Source: Chloroflexota bacterium (GTDB lineage Bacteria; Chloroflexota; UBA6077; FW602-bin22; CADDYW01). Taken from it: 39,257 nucleotides of DNA. Positions 31,266-39,257 of the stretch are shown here, in pieces. The translations under genes were made by a program, and so were the position numbers. Below the pieces are notes generated by a model. That model was not told where the DNA came from. It saw nothing but the letters and a program-made list of their open reading frames with translations, and ran no database searches. The stretch is from positions 1 through 39,257 of the forward strand of contig CADDYW010000036.1 in assembly GCA_902810745.1 (NCBI GenBank), read 5' to 3'. Positions within the stretch are counted from its first letter, which is position 1. The number at the start of each line of letters is the position of its first letter.

Positions 31266-32189
31266 ATGGAACTGAGTATCCCGCGACGACAGGAGCGCAT
31301 CGGACTCCGCGAGGCATTGGGCCGTGAAAGCGTTCGCAGTGTCCTCTGGTCCGCATTTGTTACCCTGATCATCGCCCTCGGATCGCTGCTCCTGCTCTTT
31401 CCGATCGCCTTTATGATCACGACCTCGCTGAAAACCAGCGGGAGCGTATTCCTCCTGCCGATCCGATGGCTCCCCTACGTCGAGTTTACGCCCCGATGGG
31501 AAAACTTCCCCGAGGCACTCAATTTCATGAAATGGACGACCCTCTACCAGAACACACTGACGATCTCGATCAGCAACATGATCGGTGACACCGTCTCCGC
31601 GTGCTTCGTCGCATACGGGTTTGCCCGATTCCGCGCGCCAGGGCGCCAGGTCCTGTTCACGCTCGTACTTGCGACCTTGATGATCCCATACCAGGTCCGA
31701 CTGGTGCCGGAGTATCTTGGCTTTGCCAAGCTCGGGGCGCTGACTGGTGGGCTCTGCGGGATCGACACGTTCTGTCCGCTTATGCTGCCGCCCTGGTTCG
31801 GCAGCGCATTCAATATCTTTTTGCTGCGCCAATTTCTGATGAGCATTCCAATGGAGATGGACGAGGCCGCGAAGATCGATGGGGCCGGTCCCTTCCGAAT
31901 CCTCAAGGACGTTCTGCTGCCGCAGATCCGGCCTGCTCTAGCCGCGGTCGCGATCGGGTCGTTTACCTTCAACTGGAGCGACTTTCTCCGCCCACTGATC
32001 TACCTGAATACAACCGAGAAGCGGACGGCCGCGGTCGGCCTCTCGTACTTCCAGGCCACGTACGGGGGCACACCCTACAACCTCTTGATGGCGGCGGCGC
32101 TGGTCATGGTGATTCCTGTTCTTCTGCTCTTCTTCTTTGCACAGCGCTACTTTATCCAGGGCATCGTCGTGAGCGGTGTCAAAGGATAG
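31266..32189 (+). CDS. ABC sugar importer permease (MalG/UgpE type)
   Basis: The 307-residue partner permease has a cytoplasmic N-terminus, six membrane segments beginning around residue 30 (LIIALGSLLLLFPIAFMITT), and the EAA loop DEAAKIDGAGPFRILKDVLLPQ at about 198-219. The C-terminus QRYFIQGIVVSGVKG is typical of MalG-type proteins. With the preceding permease it forms the transmembrane heterodimer. The start is ATG 31266, 3 bp after the previous stop; the substrate-binding lipoprotein gene follows after 208 bp on the same strand. Confidence 0.93.
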   Translation: MELSIPRRQERIGLREALGRESVRSVLWSAFVTLIIALGSLLLLFPIAFMITTSLKTSGSVFLLPIRWLPYVEFTPRWENFPEALNFMKWTTLYQNTLTISISNMIGDTVSACFVAYGFARFRAPGRQVLFTLVLATLMIPYQVRLVPEYLGFAKLGALTGGLCGIDTFCPLMLPPWFGSAFNIFLLRQFLMSIPMEMDEAAKIDGAGPFRILKDVLLPQIRPALAAVAIGSFTFNWSDFLRPLIYLNTTEKRTAAVGLSYFQATYGGTPYNLLMAAALVMVIPVLLLFFFAQRYFIQGIVVSGVKG

Positions 32190-32397
32190 CCGTGCGGTAC
32201 GTGACCGCGAACCGCGGGAGGTCCGCTTTGAGGACTCGATGACAGAGCACGAAGGAGGGTGAGCAGCACCAGAGGAACTTGCCGGCACGTTCTGGCGCCA
32301 TGAGGGCTTGTCACTCGCGTGCGCTTGCGACGAGGACAATGGCCCGCTTCTCGTAGCTCGACCCGAGAAATCTTTGGAAAGGAAGGACAGCGGTCTG

Positions 32398-33921
32398 ATG
32401 CCTCGAATGTATCTCTCTCGACGCGGCTTCATTGCTGGTCTTGGTGTGAGTGTGGCTGGCGTTGCCCTGGCTGCCTGCAGTGGAGGACAGGCTCCGGCTG
32501 CGCAACCGACGACGGCTCCTGCACAATCCCAGGCTCCGGCTCAAGCGGCACCAACGCCGACATCTGCGGCGGCAGCGGCTCCCGCTGCGGCCCCAACCAC
32601 GGCAGCGGCAGCTCAGGCCGCTCCCAGTGGAGGGAAATCGGTCTCCGGGACCGTGACCTGGCTCGTGCGCACGACCGTCGAGGAGAATAACGGCCAGGCG
32701 CAGGTGTTCGAGCCATTGATCAAACAGCAGCTCCCGAATGTCAAGGTCAATCGGGTGATCATCCCGCAGGATCAGTATATCCCGAAGATCAACTCGATGG
32801 CGGCGGCGAACGATAGCCTTGAGATCTGGGGTTTTGGTGGCAACTACTACGACTACTGGGCGCGTAACATGCCGCAGAACCTCGATGGCTACATCGCCAG
32901 CGATAAGTGGGATATCAAGAACTATTTCCTGCCCGGCCTGTCTGATATCTACAACATCCACGGCCACCAGTATGGCCTACCGCAGCTAACCTGCTACGGG
33001 TCGAACCTGGTCTACAACAAGGATCTCTTCGACGCGGCCGGGATCAAATACCCGACGACCGACTGGGACGATAAGTCCTGGAACATGGAGGCGATGCTTG
33101 AGATCGCCCAGAAGCTGACCAAGAATTACGGCACGCCGGACGCGACCTACGGTGTCAGCATGTCGCTCTGGGACCGGATGACCAGCCTGTCGTACCTGTG
33201 GGGCGGCGACTCTTGGGTTCCCGAGCACTACACCCAGTTCATCGCTCAGAAGACGAACTTCAACTCGAAGGAAAACATCGACGGCCACCAGTTCCGCCAG
33301 GATCTGATCTACAAATACAAGGTGCACCCCGATCCTGCGGTGGATCAGGGTCTCAATCAGTTCGCCAACCCGTTTAAGACCGGCAAGATCGCGATGGTCA
33401 TGGATGGTGGCTGGCAGTACTGGACAACCTCGGATATCACCGAATTCAAGGTTGGCGTCGCACCGGTTCCGTGGCAGAAGACGAACAAGACGATCATCTT
33501 CGATGACTTCTGGATCATGGGGCGCTGGGCAAAGAACAAGGACGCTGCCTGGGCAGTCATGCGCGTGCTGACCAGCGTCGAGGCCACTACCAAGTACTCG
33601 CTGCTGAGTGGTACGCCGCCGACCCCGCGCGAGTCGACGGAAGCCTGGGCGAAAGGCCGCGCACAGTTCTTCGGACTTCCCCTCGACCAGTTCACGAAGA
33701 TGCTCTCACAGTCCATCGAGAAGTCGCGTATCCAGGAGTCGCCGGATCACCTCTTTCTCCAGCATCCGAAGATTGACACGACCTACACCAACGAGATCGC
33801 TGCGCTGTGGAATCACCCCGACGCGACAGCCGAGAAGGTCATGCCCGCGGTCACCAAAGCGCTAGATCAGACCGTCCTGGATATCTATAACCAGTTCAAG
33901 GACTCGATGCCGAAGGATTAG
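32398..33921 (+). CDS. ABC sugar importer substrate-binding lipoprotein
   Basis: The 507-residue protein begins with a Tat-like SRRGFIAGLGVSV and a lipobox ending in C27 (VALAAC), so it is exported and anchored by lipid. Residues about 28-80 are an Ala/Pro/Gln/Thr-rich flexible linker. The rest is a family 1 extracellular solute-binding domain: EPLIKQQLPNVKVNRVIIP, YGLPQLTCYGSNLVYNKDLFDAAGIKYP, KTGKIAMVMDGGWQYWTTSD. It should capture an oligosaccharide or sugar for the two upstream permeases. ATG 32398 follows AAAGGAAGGA. The lipoprotein gene is last in the operon, which is less common than first. A strong terminator follows. Confidence 0.94.
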   Translation: MPRMYLSRRGFIAGLGVSVAGVALAACSGGQAPAAQPTTAPAQSQAPAQAAPTPTSAAAAAPAAAPTTAAAAQAAPSGGKSVSGTVTWLVRTTVEENNGQAQVFEPLIKQQLPNVKVNRVIIPQDQYIPKINSMAAANDSLEIWGFGGNYYDYWARNMPQNLDGYIASDKWDIKNYFLPGLSDIYNIHGHQYGLPQLTCYGSNLVYNKDLFDAAGIKYPTTDWDDKSWNMEAMLEIAQKLTKNYGTPDATYGVSMSLWDRMTSLSYLWGGDSWVPEHYTQFIAQKTNFNSKENIDGHQFRQDLIYKYKVHPDPAVDQGLNQFANPFKTGKIAMVMDGGWQYWTTSDITEFKVGVAPVPWQKTNKTIIFDDFWIMGRWAKNKDAAWAVMRVLTSVEATTKYSLLSGTPPTPRESTEAWAKGRAQFFGLPLDQFTKMLSQSIEKSRIQESPDHLFLQHPKIDTTYTNEIAALWNHPDATAEKVMPAVTKALDQTVLDIYNQFKDSMPKD

Positions 33922-33946
33922 GTGGGCGTCCAGCCGCCTGGATTCG

Positions 33947-33989
33947 GTCGAGCAGGTCGCCAGTCCGAATTGCGACCTGCTCGACTTTT
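33947..33989 (+). terminator. Rho-independent terminator after the ABC importer
   Basis: A perfect 14-bp stem GTCGAGCAGGTCGC (33947-33960) / GCGACCTGCTCGAC (33972-33985) with an 11-nt loop and TTTT directly after. It ends the importer operon, and it is the best terminator in the window. Confidence 0.9.
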
Positions 33990-34014
33990 GTCGCGCGCGT
34001 TTGAGCTATCTTCG

Positions 34015-34647
34015 ATGAGTGCTTCGCTTCCTTTTGCTGCCCTTGATCAGATTGCTGCCGGTTTGGACCGAACCGTCGACGAGTGGTTCGCGCGTGCGCG
34101 CGCGACTGGCCGTCCGGAAGATCGGCCCGCCTGCCGACGTGGCTGCGCGTTCTGCTGTCACCAGCTGGTCCCGCTCACAACGCTCGAGGCGCAGCGTATC
34201 GGCGCTTATCTCAGCACCTTGCCGCGGCATCAGCGCCGTCAGATTGGCGCCTCTCTCGAGAGGCACCTTGACCGGTTCTCGCAGTGGGTCAAGGACCGTC
34301 CAGCCGGCGACGTGCGCGACCGGGCAGTAAACCTCGACTACCTCCGGCAGCGCATCCCCTGCCCGTTCCTCGGACCGGAAAGCGAGTGCCGGATCTACCC
34401 GGTTCGGCCATTGCTCTGCCGCGGGCACCACGCGCTTGAGACGAGCGCACGCTGTCAGACTGCCGAGACGCAAATTCGGACGATTCCCGCGGTCGATGCC
34501 GCGACGACAGCCGCCATGCGCCAGGCGCAGGTGCTGGTCGAGCAGCTCCATCTCCCTGGAGGGGGCGGCCTCATTAGCTCGTTCGTTCCTATGTTTCGAG
34601 TGGCCCTGGGGCGAGACAGCACGAGGGCCGGAGCTCAACGCAGGTAG
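34015..34647 (+). CDS. YkgJ-family cysteine cluster protein
   Basis: The 210-residue protein has the YkgJ (CxxxCxxCC) pattern: CRRGCAFCCHQLVPLTTLEAQRI, then CPFLGPESECRIYPVRPLLCRGHH. The eight or so Cys residues of both halves are present and probably bind zinc or an Fe-S cluster; function is not established for the family. ATG 34015 has only a weak ribosome-binding site (GAG), and no clear promoter separates it from the terminator just upstream. The frame extends to 33922 but that part overlaps the terminator, so the later start is preferred. It is convergent with the EamA transporter gene. Confidence 0.85.
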   Translation: MSASLPFAALDQIAAGLDRTVDEWFARARATGRPEDRPACRRGCAFCCHQLVPLTTLEAQRIGAYLSTLPRHQRRQIGASLERHLDRFSQWVKDRPAGDVRDRAVNLDYLRQRIPCPFLGPESECRIYPVRPLLCRGHHALETSARCQTAETQIRTIPAVDAATTAAMRQAQVLVEQLHLPGGGGLISSFVPMFRVALGRDSTRAGAQRR

Positions 34648-34661
34648 GACGCGAGCGAGAT

Positions 34662-34689
34662 CACGCCGACGCGCCCTGTCGTCGGCGTG
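34662..34689. other. Hairpin between YkgJ and EamA genes
   Basis: CACGCCGAC (34662-34670) / GTCGGCGTG (34681-34689), 9 bp with a 10-nt loop, between convergent genes. It lacks a T-run on either strand, so a terminator role is only possible. Confidence 0.4.
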
Positions 34690-34842
34690 TGACCGTTCGC
34701 GCGAGCTTCCCGGGAAGGGAGTCAGAGCTCGTCGCGGACATCTCTCCGTTGATTTTGTCTTAATCGCCGATTCGACTGGCGCGGGCTGTCCTTTCAGCCC
34801 TGACGATACCCCGCAGAGATGGCGCGCAGCCTAAAAATGTGC

Positions 34843-35796
34843 TCAGGGTCGTCGAATTCTTGTCGGTCCTGCTCTTTGACTTGCAATCAGCCCACAGACG
34901 ATCAGCAAGCCGCCAGCGACAAGTCCGCCGCTCAGCGGCTCGCCCAGCGCAATGGCCGAGAGGACGACGCTGATTGGCGGAATAAGATACTGGAAGGCTG
35001 CTGCCTGGGCAGCTGGCAGGTGCTGGAGCGCATAGAACCACAGGGTGAAATTGATCGCGGTGCAGCCAACGCCGACGTACAGGAGTAGGAGCTTGACGCC
35101 GATCGGCGCGCTCAGGATCGGGGTCAGCCCGCCGTCGAGAGCCGCGAGGACGCCGAGCAGCGGAATTGCTGCCCCGCTTGCCAGCGCAGAGACCGCGATT
35201 GGGTCGCCGCCGAGCATAACCCGGCGGCCGACGATCGTGCTAGTGGCAATGATCCAGCTTCCGGCGAGTGCGAAGACGATGCCAAGGACGTTGAGCGACG
35301 GCGGGATCGCGAGTGATCCGCTCAAGATATCGGGGAAGAAGACGAGGGTCACGCCGATGCACGCCGCGACACTACCCGCTACCAGCACGATCGGCCGACG
35401 GGGCGGTGCGATGAACGCTGCCCCGACTGCCAGCCAGAGCGGGCTGGTGTTATTGAGCAGACCGATGATCGAAGCGGGAGCAAGGCCCAGGGCGAGCATC
35501 GCGAGTAGCGAGCTTCCGAAAAAGCTTGTCGCGGTAATGCCGAGGATGCCCGGCCAACGCTCTCGCAGGTGCACGCGGAATGCGTCCACACCGCCGCGTG
35601 CCACGACCAGCGATCCCATCGTCAGACAGGCAAGCGCGGCGCGGCAGAGAGCGACCTGCAGTGGTCCAACGGCGGCAATTGCTGGCTTGCCTGCCGGGTA
35701 GAGCGATCCCCAGAGAATCGAGGCGACGACCGCGGCCAGATAGCTGCGCCAGGGATGACCAGCGATGGCTCGCCGCTCGGGGAGCGTTTCGATCAT
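34843..35796 (-). CDS. EamA/DMT-family transporter
   Basis: The 317-residue protein has ten hydrophobic segments in two EamA repeats (SYLAAVVASILWGSLYPAGKPAIAAVGPLQVALCRAALACL and a second copy starting LNVLGIVFALAGSWIIATSTIVGRRV), the layout of drug/metabolite transporters of the RhaT/YdcZ type. It probably exports a small metabolite or amino acid. The ATG overlaps the stop of the upstream 2-hydroxyacid dehydrogenase gene by 4 bp (ATGA), so the two are translated together. That pairing suggests the exported or imported compound is related to the dehydrogenase substrate; this is inference. Confidence 0.93.
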   Translation of the reverse strand: MIETLPERRAIAGHPWRSYLAAVVASILWGSLYPAGKPAIAAVGPLQVALCRAALACLTMGSLVVARGGVDAFRVHLRERWPGILGITATSFFGSSLLAMLALGLAPASIIGLLNNTSPLWLAVGAAFIAPPRRPIVLVAGSVAACIGVTLVFFPDILSGSLAIPPSLNVLGIVFALAGSWIIATSTIVGRRVMLGGDPIAVSALASGAAIPLLGVLAALDGGLTPILSAPIGVKLLLLYVGVGCTAINFTLWFYALQHLPAAQAAAFQYLIPPISVVLSAIALGEPLSGGLVAGGLLIVCGLIASQRAGPTRIRRP

Positions 35797-36800
35797 GCGT
35801 GAAGGAGTGCCTGCGCAGTGTCCCAGGCCGAGGGGTTCACCAAGCCGGCAGGGCGCTCGCCCTTCACGTAGGCGACGAGACTTTCGATGGCCTGCCGCCG
35901 CTGCCGCGGCGGAGTGGCGTTGGACGTGCCGGCCAGGTGCGGCGTCACGATCACGTTCTCCATGTGGAGGAGTGGATTGGCCGGATCCGGCGGCTCCTGC
36001 TCGAGGACGTCGAGCCCTGCTGCGGCGATCCAGCCGTCCTGGAGCGCACGGACCAGCGCCGGCTCATCGACGACCTTCCCCCGGGCCGTGTTCACGAAGA
36101 TCGCCGATGGCTTCATCAATCGAAACTGTGCCTCACCGACCGCATGGTAGGTCTTCGGATTGAGGGGTAGATGGCAGGAGATGTAATCCGAACGGCGGAG
36201 GACATCGTCGAGGCCGAGAAGCTCGACGTTCAGCGCCCGGGCAACCGACGGGTCGACGAATGGATCGTAGGCGACGACGTTGAGGTTGAAGATCTGGGCA
36301 CGACGACCGGTCTCGCGAGCGATGTTGCCGAAGCCAAGGAGACCGAGGGTCTCTCCGGCGATCGGTCCGATCGGCAGCAGCCCGCGGGGATTCCAGATCC
36401 CCGCGCGCACCTGTGCCCGGGCGGTGACGAGCTTGCGATTCAAGGCGAGAATGAGGGCAAGAGCGTGATTGACGACTTCGTCGATACACTGGAACGGGAG
36501 GTTGATGACCACGATCCCGTGCTCGGTCGCGGCGTCGACGTCGATGACGTCGTAGCCGGTACTGGGCTGAACGATGGCGCGACACCGCTCCATCTGGCTC
36601 AAGACGCTAGCGTCAAACCGTGTGTAGGCCCGATTGAGCACGACGTCGACGTCGCGGAGGCCGTCGATCAGACTGGCCTGGTCGGTAATCTGAAAGACCT
36701 TGAGCTTTGCGCCGATTGCCTCGAGCGCAGTGCGCTCGTCGGAGACGTCGGTATCGAGAGTCCGAACGGCAATGCCAACCGTGACGGGGCGAGGGCTCAT
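35793..36800 (-). CDS. D-2-hydroxyacid dehydrogenase (NAD-dependent)
   Basis: The 335-residue protein has the D-isomer-specific 2-hydroxyacid dehydrogenase layout: GETLGLLGFGNIARETGRRAQ at about 149-169 (nucleotide fold), then NTARGKVVDE with R240, LDVLEQEPPDP with E269 and VIVTPHLAG with H288 as catalytic residues. It resembles the C-terminal-binding-protein/phosphoglycerate dehydrogenase group. The frame starts at 36857, but ATG 36800 with GGAGG upstream is preferred. A weak promoter TTCCCG-17-TATGAT is at 36843-36871. Its stop overlaps the EamA start. Confidence 0.92.
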   Translation of the reverse strand: MSPRPVTVGIAVRTLDTDVSDERTALEAIGAKLKVFQITDQASLIDGLRDVDVVLNRAYTRFDASVLSQMERCRAIVQPSTGYDVIDVDAATEHGIVVINLPFQCIDEVVNHALALILALNRKLVTARAQVRAGIWNPRGLLPIGPIAGETLGLLGFGNIARETGRRAQIFNLNVVAYDPFVDPSVARALNVELLGLDDVLRRSDYISCHLPLNPKTYHAVGEAQFRLMKPSAIFVNTARGKVVDEPALVRALQDGWIAAAGLDVLEQEPPDPANPLLHMENVIVTPHLAGTSNATPPRQRRQAIESLVAYVKGERPAGLVNPSAWDTAQALLHA

Positions 36801-37126
36801 CGGTGATGTCCTCCAAGGATGGTGGTAGCTTGTGGTGGGACAATCATACTCGACCACGCCGATTGCGGGAAGATGGACCTGGCGCGACTGCCGATCGTGG
36901 GCACGAAGGTGGCTCCCAAAGAGATCTCGGGCACGCGGGCCCGGCGGGCTCCCGGTTACGATTTTGACGGTGTCGCAGGCGCGTGACGCGCGGTGGATCG
37001 ATGCCGGGGAGCTGGCCGGTCAGCCACCCCGAGAGGGATAGAGGCGCAACGTGAGGGCCACCTGATGCTTCCGCGTCTCCTCTTGCTCTATCATGGCCGA
37101 GACACGTTGTTGTAGGGGAGGCGACG
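36801..37126. other. Divergent gap between dehydrogenase and GH51 genes
   Basis: These 326 bp contain a weak minus-strand promoter candidate (36843-36871) and the GGGGAGG ribosome-binding site of the GH51 gene at about 37113-37119. I see no gene and no plus-strand promoter that convinces. Confidence 0.5.
36843..36871 (-). promoter_or_regulatory. Possible promoter of the 2-hydroxyacid dehydrogenase-EamA operon
   Basis: On the minus strand TTCCCG (36871-36866), 17-bp spacer, TATGAT (36848-36843). The -10 is good, the -35 poor. Confidence 0.35.
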
Positions 37127-38584
37127 ATGAGGGCAACGGTGCGAGTGGATGTCGAGCGGGTCGTCGGGACGATCGATCCGAAAATCTACGGAAACTTCGC
37201 AGAGCATCTCGGCCGGTGTATCTATGGAGGAATCTACGACCCGGGATCGCCGCTGAGCGATGAGCGTGGCTTTCGGACCGACGTAGCGGAGATGGTGCGC
37301 CGTCTGCGGGTCTCGATCCTCCGTTGGCCCGGAGGGAACTTCGTCTCTGGCTACCACTGGCTTGATGGCGTCGGACCACGCGAAAGTCGTCCGCACCGAC
37401 ATGACCTGGCCTGGCACGCGATCGAGACGAATCAGTTCGGGACCGACGAGTTTCTCGAGTACTGCCACCTGATCGGCGCCGCGCCGTACATCTGCCTGAA
37501 CCTTGGCACTGGCACGATCGACGAGGCCGCGGCGTGGGTGGCCTACTGCAACTGCGACGACTCGACGTACTACGCGCAGCTTCGGCGCAAAAATGGGCAT
37601 CCGGAGCCGTACCGGGTAATGTACTGGGGGCTGGGAAACGAGCTCTACGGTGATTGGCAGATCGGGCACAAGACCGCCGAGGAGTATGCACGGCTCGCCG
37701 AGGAGACGGCGAAGGTACTCCGCTGGACGGATCCATCAATTCGTCTCGTCGCCTGTGGGGCGCAGCGGGTCGACTGGGACTGGGAGGTCCTTCGTCGAAC
37801 TGCCCGGCACGTGGACTTTATCTCGGCGCACTTCTACTTCGGACCCCAGCCGGGAGAGGACGCGACCTTGTCGCTCCTCGCCGCGCCGTATGCTGCGGGG
37901 GAGTATCTGGACATCCTGGCAGGGCTGATCAGCGGAATCCGCCGCGAGCAGAAGATCGAGCGGGAGATTGCCATCGCCGTGGACGAATGGAACTGCTGGT
38001 ATCGTCAGCGTAGACCGCCGCTGGAAGAGCAGTACAACCTCGTCGATGCGATCTGCGTCGCGACGTTCCTCAACCTGCTCCGTCGACGCGCGGGAACGAT
38101 CAAGATCGCCAACCTCGCGCAGCTCGTAAACGTCATCGCACCGATCTTCACTCGTCCCGACGGACTCTTCCTCCAGACGATCTACTGGCCTCTTCTGGCA
38201 GCGGTCCGTTATAGCGGTCCGTTCCTGGTGCGGTGCGATACCGAAAGCGATGGCTTCACCACGTCGCGGGTGGTGGCTGGCTCGGTCCCCTACGTCGATG
38301 CGTTGGCGACGTTGGATCCGGACACGCGCAAGCTCTACGTCTCGGTGGTCAATCTGCACCCTCGCGAGGGGATCGATGTCGCGGTACGTATTCACGAGGC
38401 TCGAATCCGGGGACAGATCCAGGCACACGTCATGACGGCTGATCGGCCGGATCTAGCTAACTCGTTTGAGAACCCGGACGCGATTCGGCTGATGCTCAGA
38501 AACGTGCCCGAGCCGAAAGACGACGTCGTCTGGGAGGCGCCTCCGCTCTCGGCGGCAGTCCTCGAGGTGCCGGTGGGGCGCTGA
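37127..38584 (+). CDS. Alpha-L-arabinofuranosidase, GH51
   Basis: The 485-residue protein is a GH51 retaining glycosidase. The start IDPKIYGNFAEHLGRCIYGGIYD, the RWPGGNFVSGYHW motif (66-78), the acid/base E172 in YWGLGNELYG and the nucleophile E287 in AVDEWNCWY are all present, and a C-terminal beta-sandwich follows. There is no signal peptide, so it acts in the cytoplasm on imported arabino-oligosaccharides, releasing L-arabinose. The ATG at 37127 follows GGGGAGG. A second sugar importer begins 175 bp after its stop, consistent with import of its substrate. Length fits the family (about 500). Confidence 0.95.
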   Translation: MRATVRVDVERVVGTIDPKIYGNFAEHLGRCIYGGIYDPGSPLSDERGFRTDVAEMVRRLRVSILRWPGGNFVSGYHWLDGVGPRESRPHRHDLAWHAIETNQFGTDEFLEYCHLIGAAPYICLNLGTGTIDEAAAWVAYCNCDDSTYYAQLRRKNGHPEPYRVMYWGLGNELYGDWQIGHKTAEEYARLAEETAKVLRWTDPSIRLVACGAQRVDWDWEVLRRTARHVDFISAHFYFGPQPGEDATLSLLAAPYAAGEYLDILAGLISGIRREQKIEREIAIAVDEWNCWYRQRRPPLEEQYNLVDAICVATFLNLLRRRAGTIKIANLAQLVNVIAPIFTRPDGLFLQTIYWPLLAAVRYSGPFLVRCDTESDGFTTSRVVAGSVPYVDALATLDPDTRKLYVSVVNLHPREGIDVAVRIHEARIRGQIQAHVMTADRPDLANSFENPDAIRLMLRNVPEPKDDVVWEAPPLSAAVLEVPVGR

Positions 38585-38604
38585 GCGGGCATCCGGAGTG
38601 GGTA

Positions 38605-38628
38605 TTCGGCGCATCTCGCCGAAATTTG
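38605..38628 (+). terminator. Probable terminator after GH51
   Basis: TTCGGCG (38605-38611), loop CATCT, CGCCGAA (38617-38623), then ATTTG. Short U-run, so termination may be partial. It abuts the next promoter's -35. Confidence 0.5.
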
Positions 38629-38653
38629 CGCCGATCTTGCGTTAGTGTATAAT
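38625..38653 (+). promoter_or_regulatory. Promoter of the second sugar importer
   Basis: TTTGCG (38625-38630), 17-bp spacer, perfect TATAAT (38648-38653). The -10 is flanked by an inverted repeat CGCCGAT (38630-38636) / ATCGGCG (38652-38658), a possible repressor site. The leader of about 100 nt contains a 7-bp hairpin (38712-38735). Confidence 0.65.
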
Positions 38654-38758
38654 CGGCGACAGCCGGTGATCCCCATAACCCCCGCAAAGGGTCAGCCTCG
38701 TGGCCATGGCACACCCCGGTATTCGGCACGGGGTGGAGCAAATGGAGGTGCTTCGAGA

Positions 38759-39257
38759 ATGGCTGCCGCAACCGCCAGGCCGATGCTTTCGGAGAGGAGC
38801 CTATGGCGGCGAGCGCTCGGCCGGGATTGGAAGCTAGGCTGGGTTTTGCTCGTACCAATTCTTGCCGTGCTGCTTGGTCTGATCGCCTATCCGTTCTTCC
38901 TCTCGATCTACCTCAGCTTCACGGATAAGATGATCGGTCGGCCGGCGACGTTCGTGGGCCTCGAGAACTACCGCGACGTTCTCTTCGGTGCCGAGTTCGG
39001 CCCGGTCTTCTGGAAGTCTGTCGTCAACACGGTCTTGTACACGGCGACCGCGGTCGCCTGCAAGGCAGTCATCGGAATGGGGATGGCCCTGTTTCTCCAC
39101 CAGGAGTTTCGCGGTCGCGAAGTCATGCGGGCGCTGTGCTTCCTACCGTGGGCGATTCCCTCGCTGATTGTCGGCCTGAGCTGGCAGTGGATTCTCAATG
39201 GGACCCAGGCCGGCATGCTCAATCTGCTGCTGATCGACCTCGGGTTGTCGAATACGC
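38759..39257 (+). CDS. ABC sugar importer permease, N-terminal part (cut by window edge)
   Basis: The frame starting at ATG 38759, behind GGAGGTG, stays open to the right edge (166 codons). It reads MAAATARPMLSERSLWRRAL, then a first membrane segment WVLLVPILAVLLGLIAYPFFLSIYLSF and the FVGLENYRDVLF segment, then KSVVNTVLYTATAVACKAVIG and FLPWAIPSLIVGLSWQWILNG. This is the N-terminal half of a MalF-type sugar permease, with the EAA loop expected beyond the edge. Following GH51 it is likely to import arabino-oligosaccharides, which is inference. Confidence 0.9.
   Translation, partial: MAAATARPMLSERSLWRRALGRDWKLGWVLLVPILAVLLGLIAYPFFLSIYLSFTDKMIGRPATFVGLENYRDVLFGAEFGPVFWKSVVNTVLYTATAVACKAVIGMGMALFLHQEFRGREVMRALCFLPWAIPSLIVGLSWQWILNGTQAGMLNLLLIDLGLSNT

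Noticed and set aside
1..39257. CRISPR array, tRNA, rRNA or insertion sequence
   Set aside because: No spaced direct repeats, no T-loop GGTTCGAATCC-type motif, and no transposase or terminal repeats with a coding core were seen.

Overview
The window is GC-rich bacterial chromosome. Codon use, the abundance of Gfo/Idh/MocA oxidoreductases, xylose-isomerase-like TIM barrels and ATPase-less ABC sugar transporters, a Uma2-type protein, a protoglobin and a particular cysteine motif (CPxLG...HxC...C...CP) suggest a heterotrophic member of the Chloroflexota, perhaps Thermomicrobia-like. That assignment is inference; there is no rRNA gene to test it. Several promoters of the ordinary sigma-70 type (TTGACA / TATACT-like, 16-17 bp spacing) can be read directly.

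Left part (1-7.1 kb, minus strand): a type I-B CRISPR-Cas effector operon, cas6-cas8b-cas7-cas5-cas3, with short coding overlaps, followed by the first 39 codons of cas4 cut by the window edge. No array, cas1 or cas2 is inside the window; they are expected beyond the left edge. A good promoter for the operon lies upstream of cas6, divergent from a promoter for a sugar-type dehydrogenase.

7.2-10.4 kb: a Gfo/Idh/MocA oxidoreductase, an aldose-epimerase-like protein and an F420/FMN luciferase-like oxidoreductase. 10.6-15.5 kb: a membrane protein, a coiled-coil protein, a ParA-type ATPase with an unusual Cys-rich tail, and an orphan CpaF/TadA secretion ATPase. 15.7-19.7 kb: a large SF2 helicase-like protein that carries two predicted membrane segments, coupled to a diacylglycerol-kinase-family lipid kinase.

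19.7-21.2 kb (minus): a MarR regulator with a C-terminal four-cysteine cluster lies downstream of a stand-alone protoglobin. The protoglobin promoter is clear, and its -10 box sits in a palindrome, so the pair looks like a self-contained gas or redox sensing module. This is the most interesting local system.

21.2-39.3 kb: carbohydrate catabolism. It includes an aldo/keto reductase, a cyclase-family hydrolase, an FGGY kinase, two TIM-barrel isomerase/epimerases, a second Gfo/Idh enzyme, a Uma2 protein, a uridine-kinase-like kinase, an ABC sugar importer (two permeases plus lipoprotein, no ATPase), a YkgJ-type protein, an EamA exporter coupled to a D-2-hydroxyacid dehydrogenase, a GH51 arabinofuranosidase, and the start of a second sugar permease cut by the right edge. 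Several large perfect or near-perfect inverted repeats occupy the gaps between these genes.
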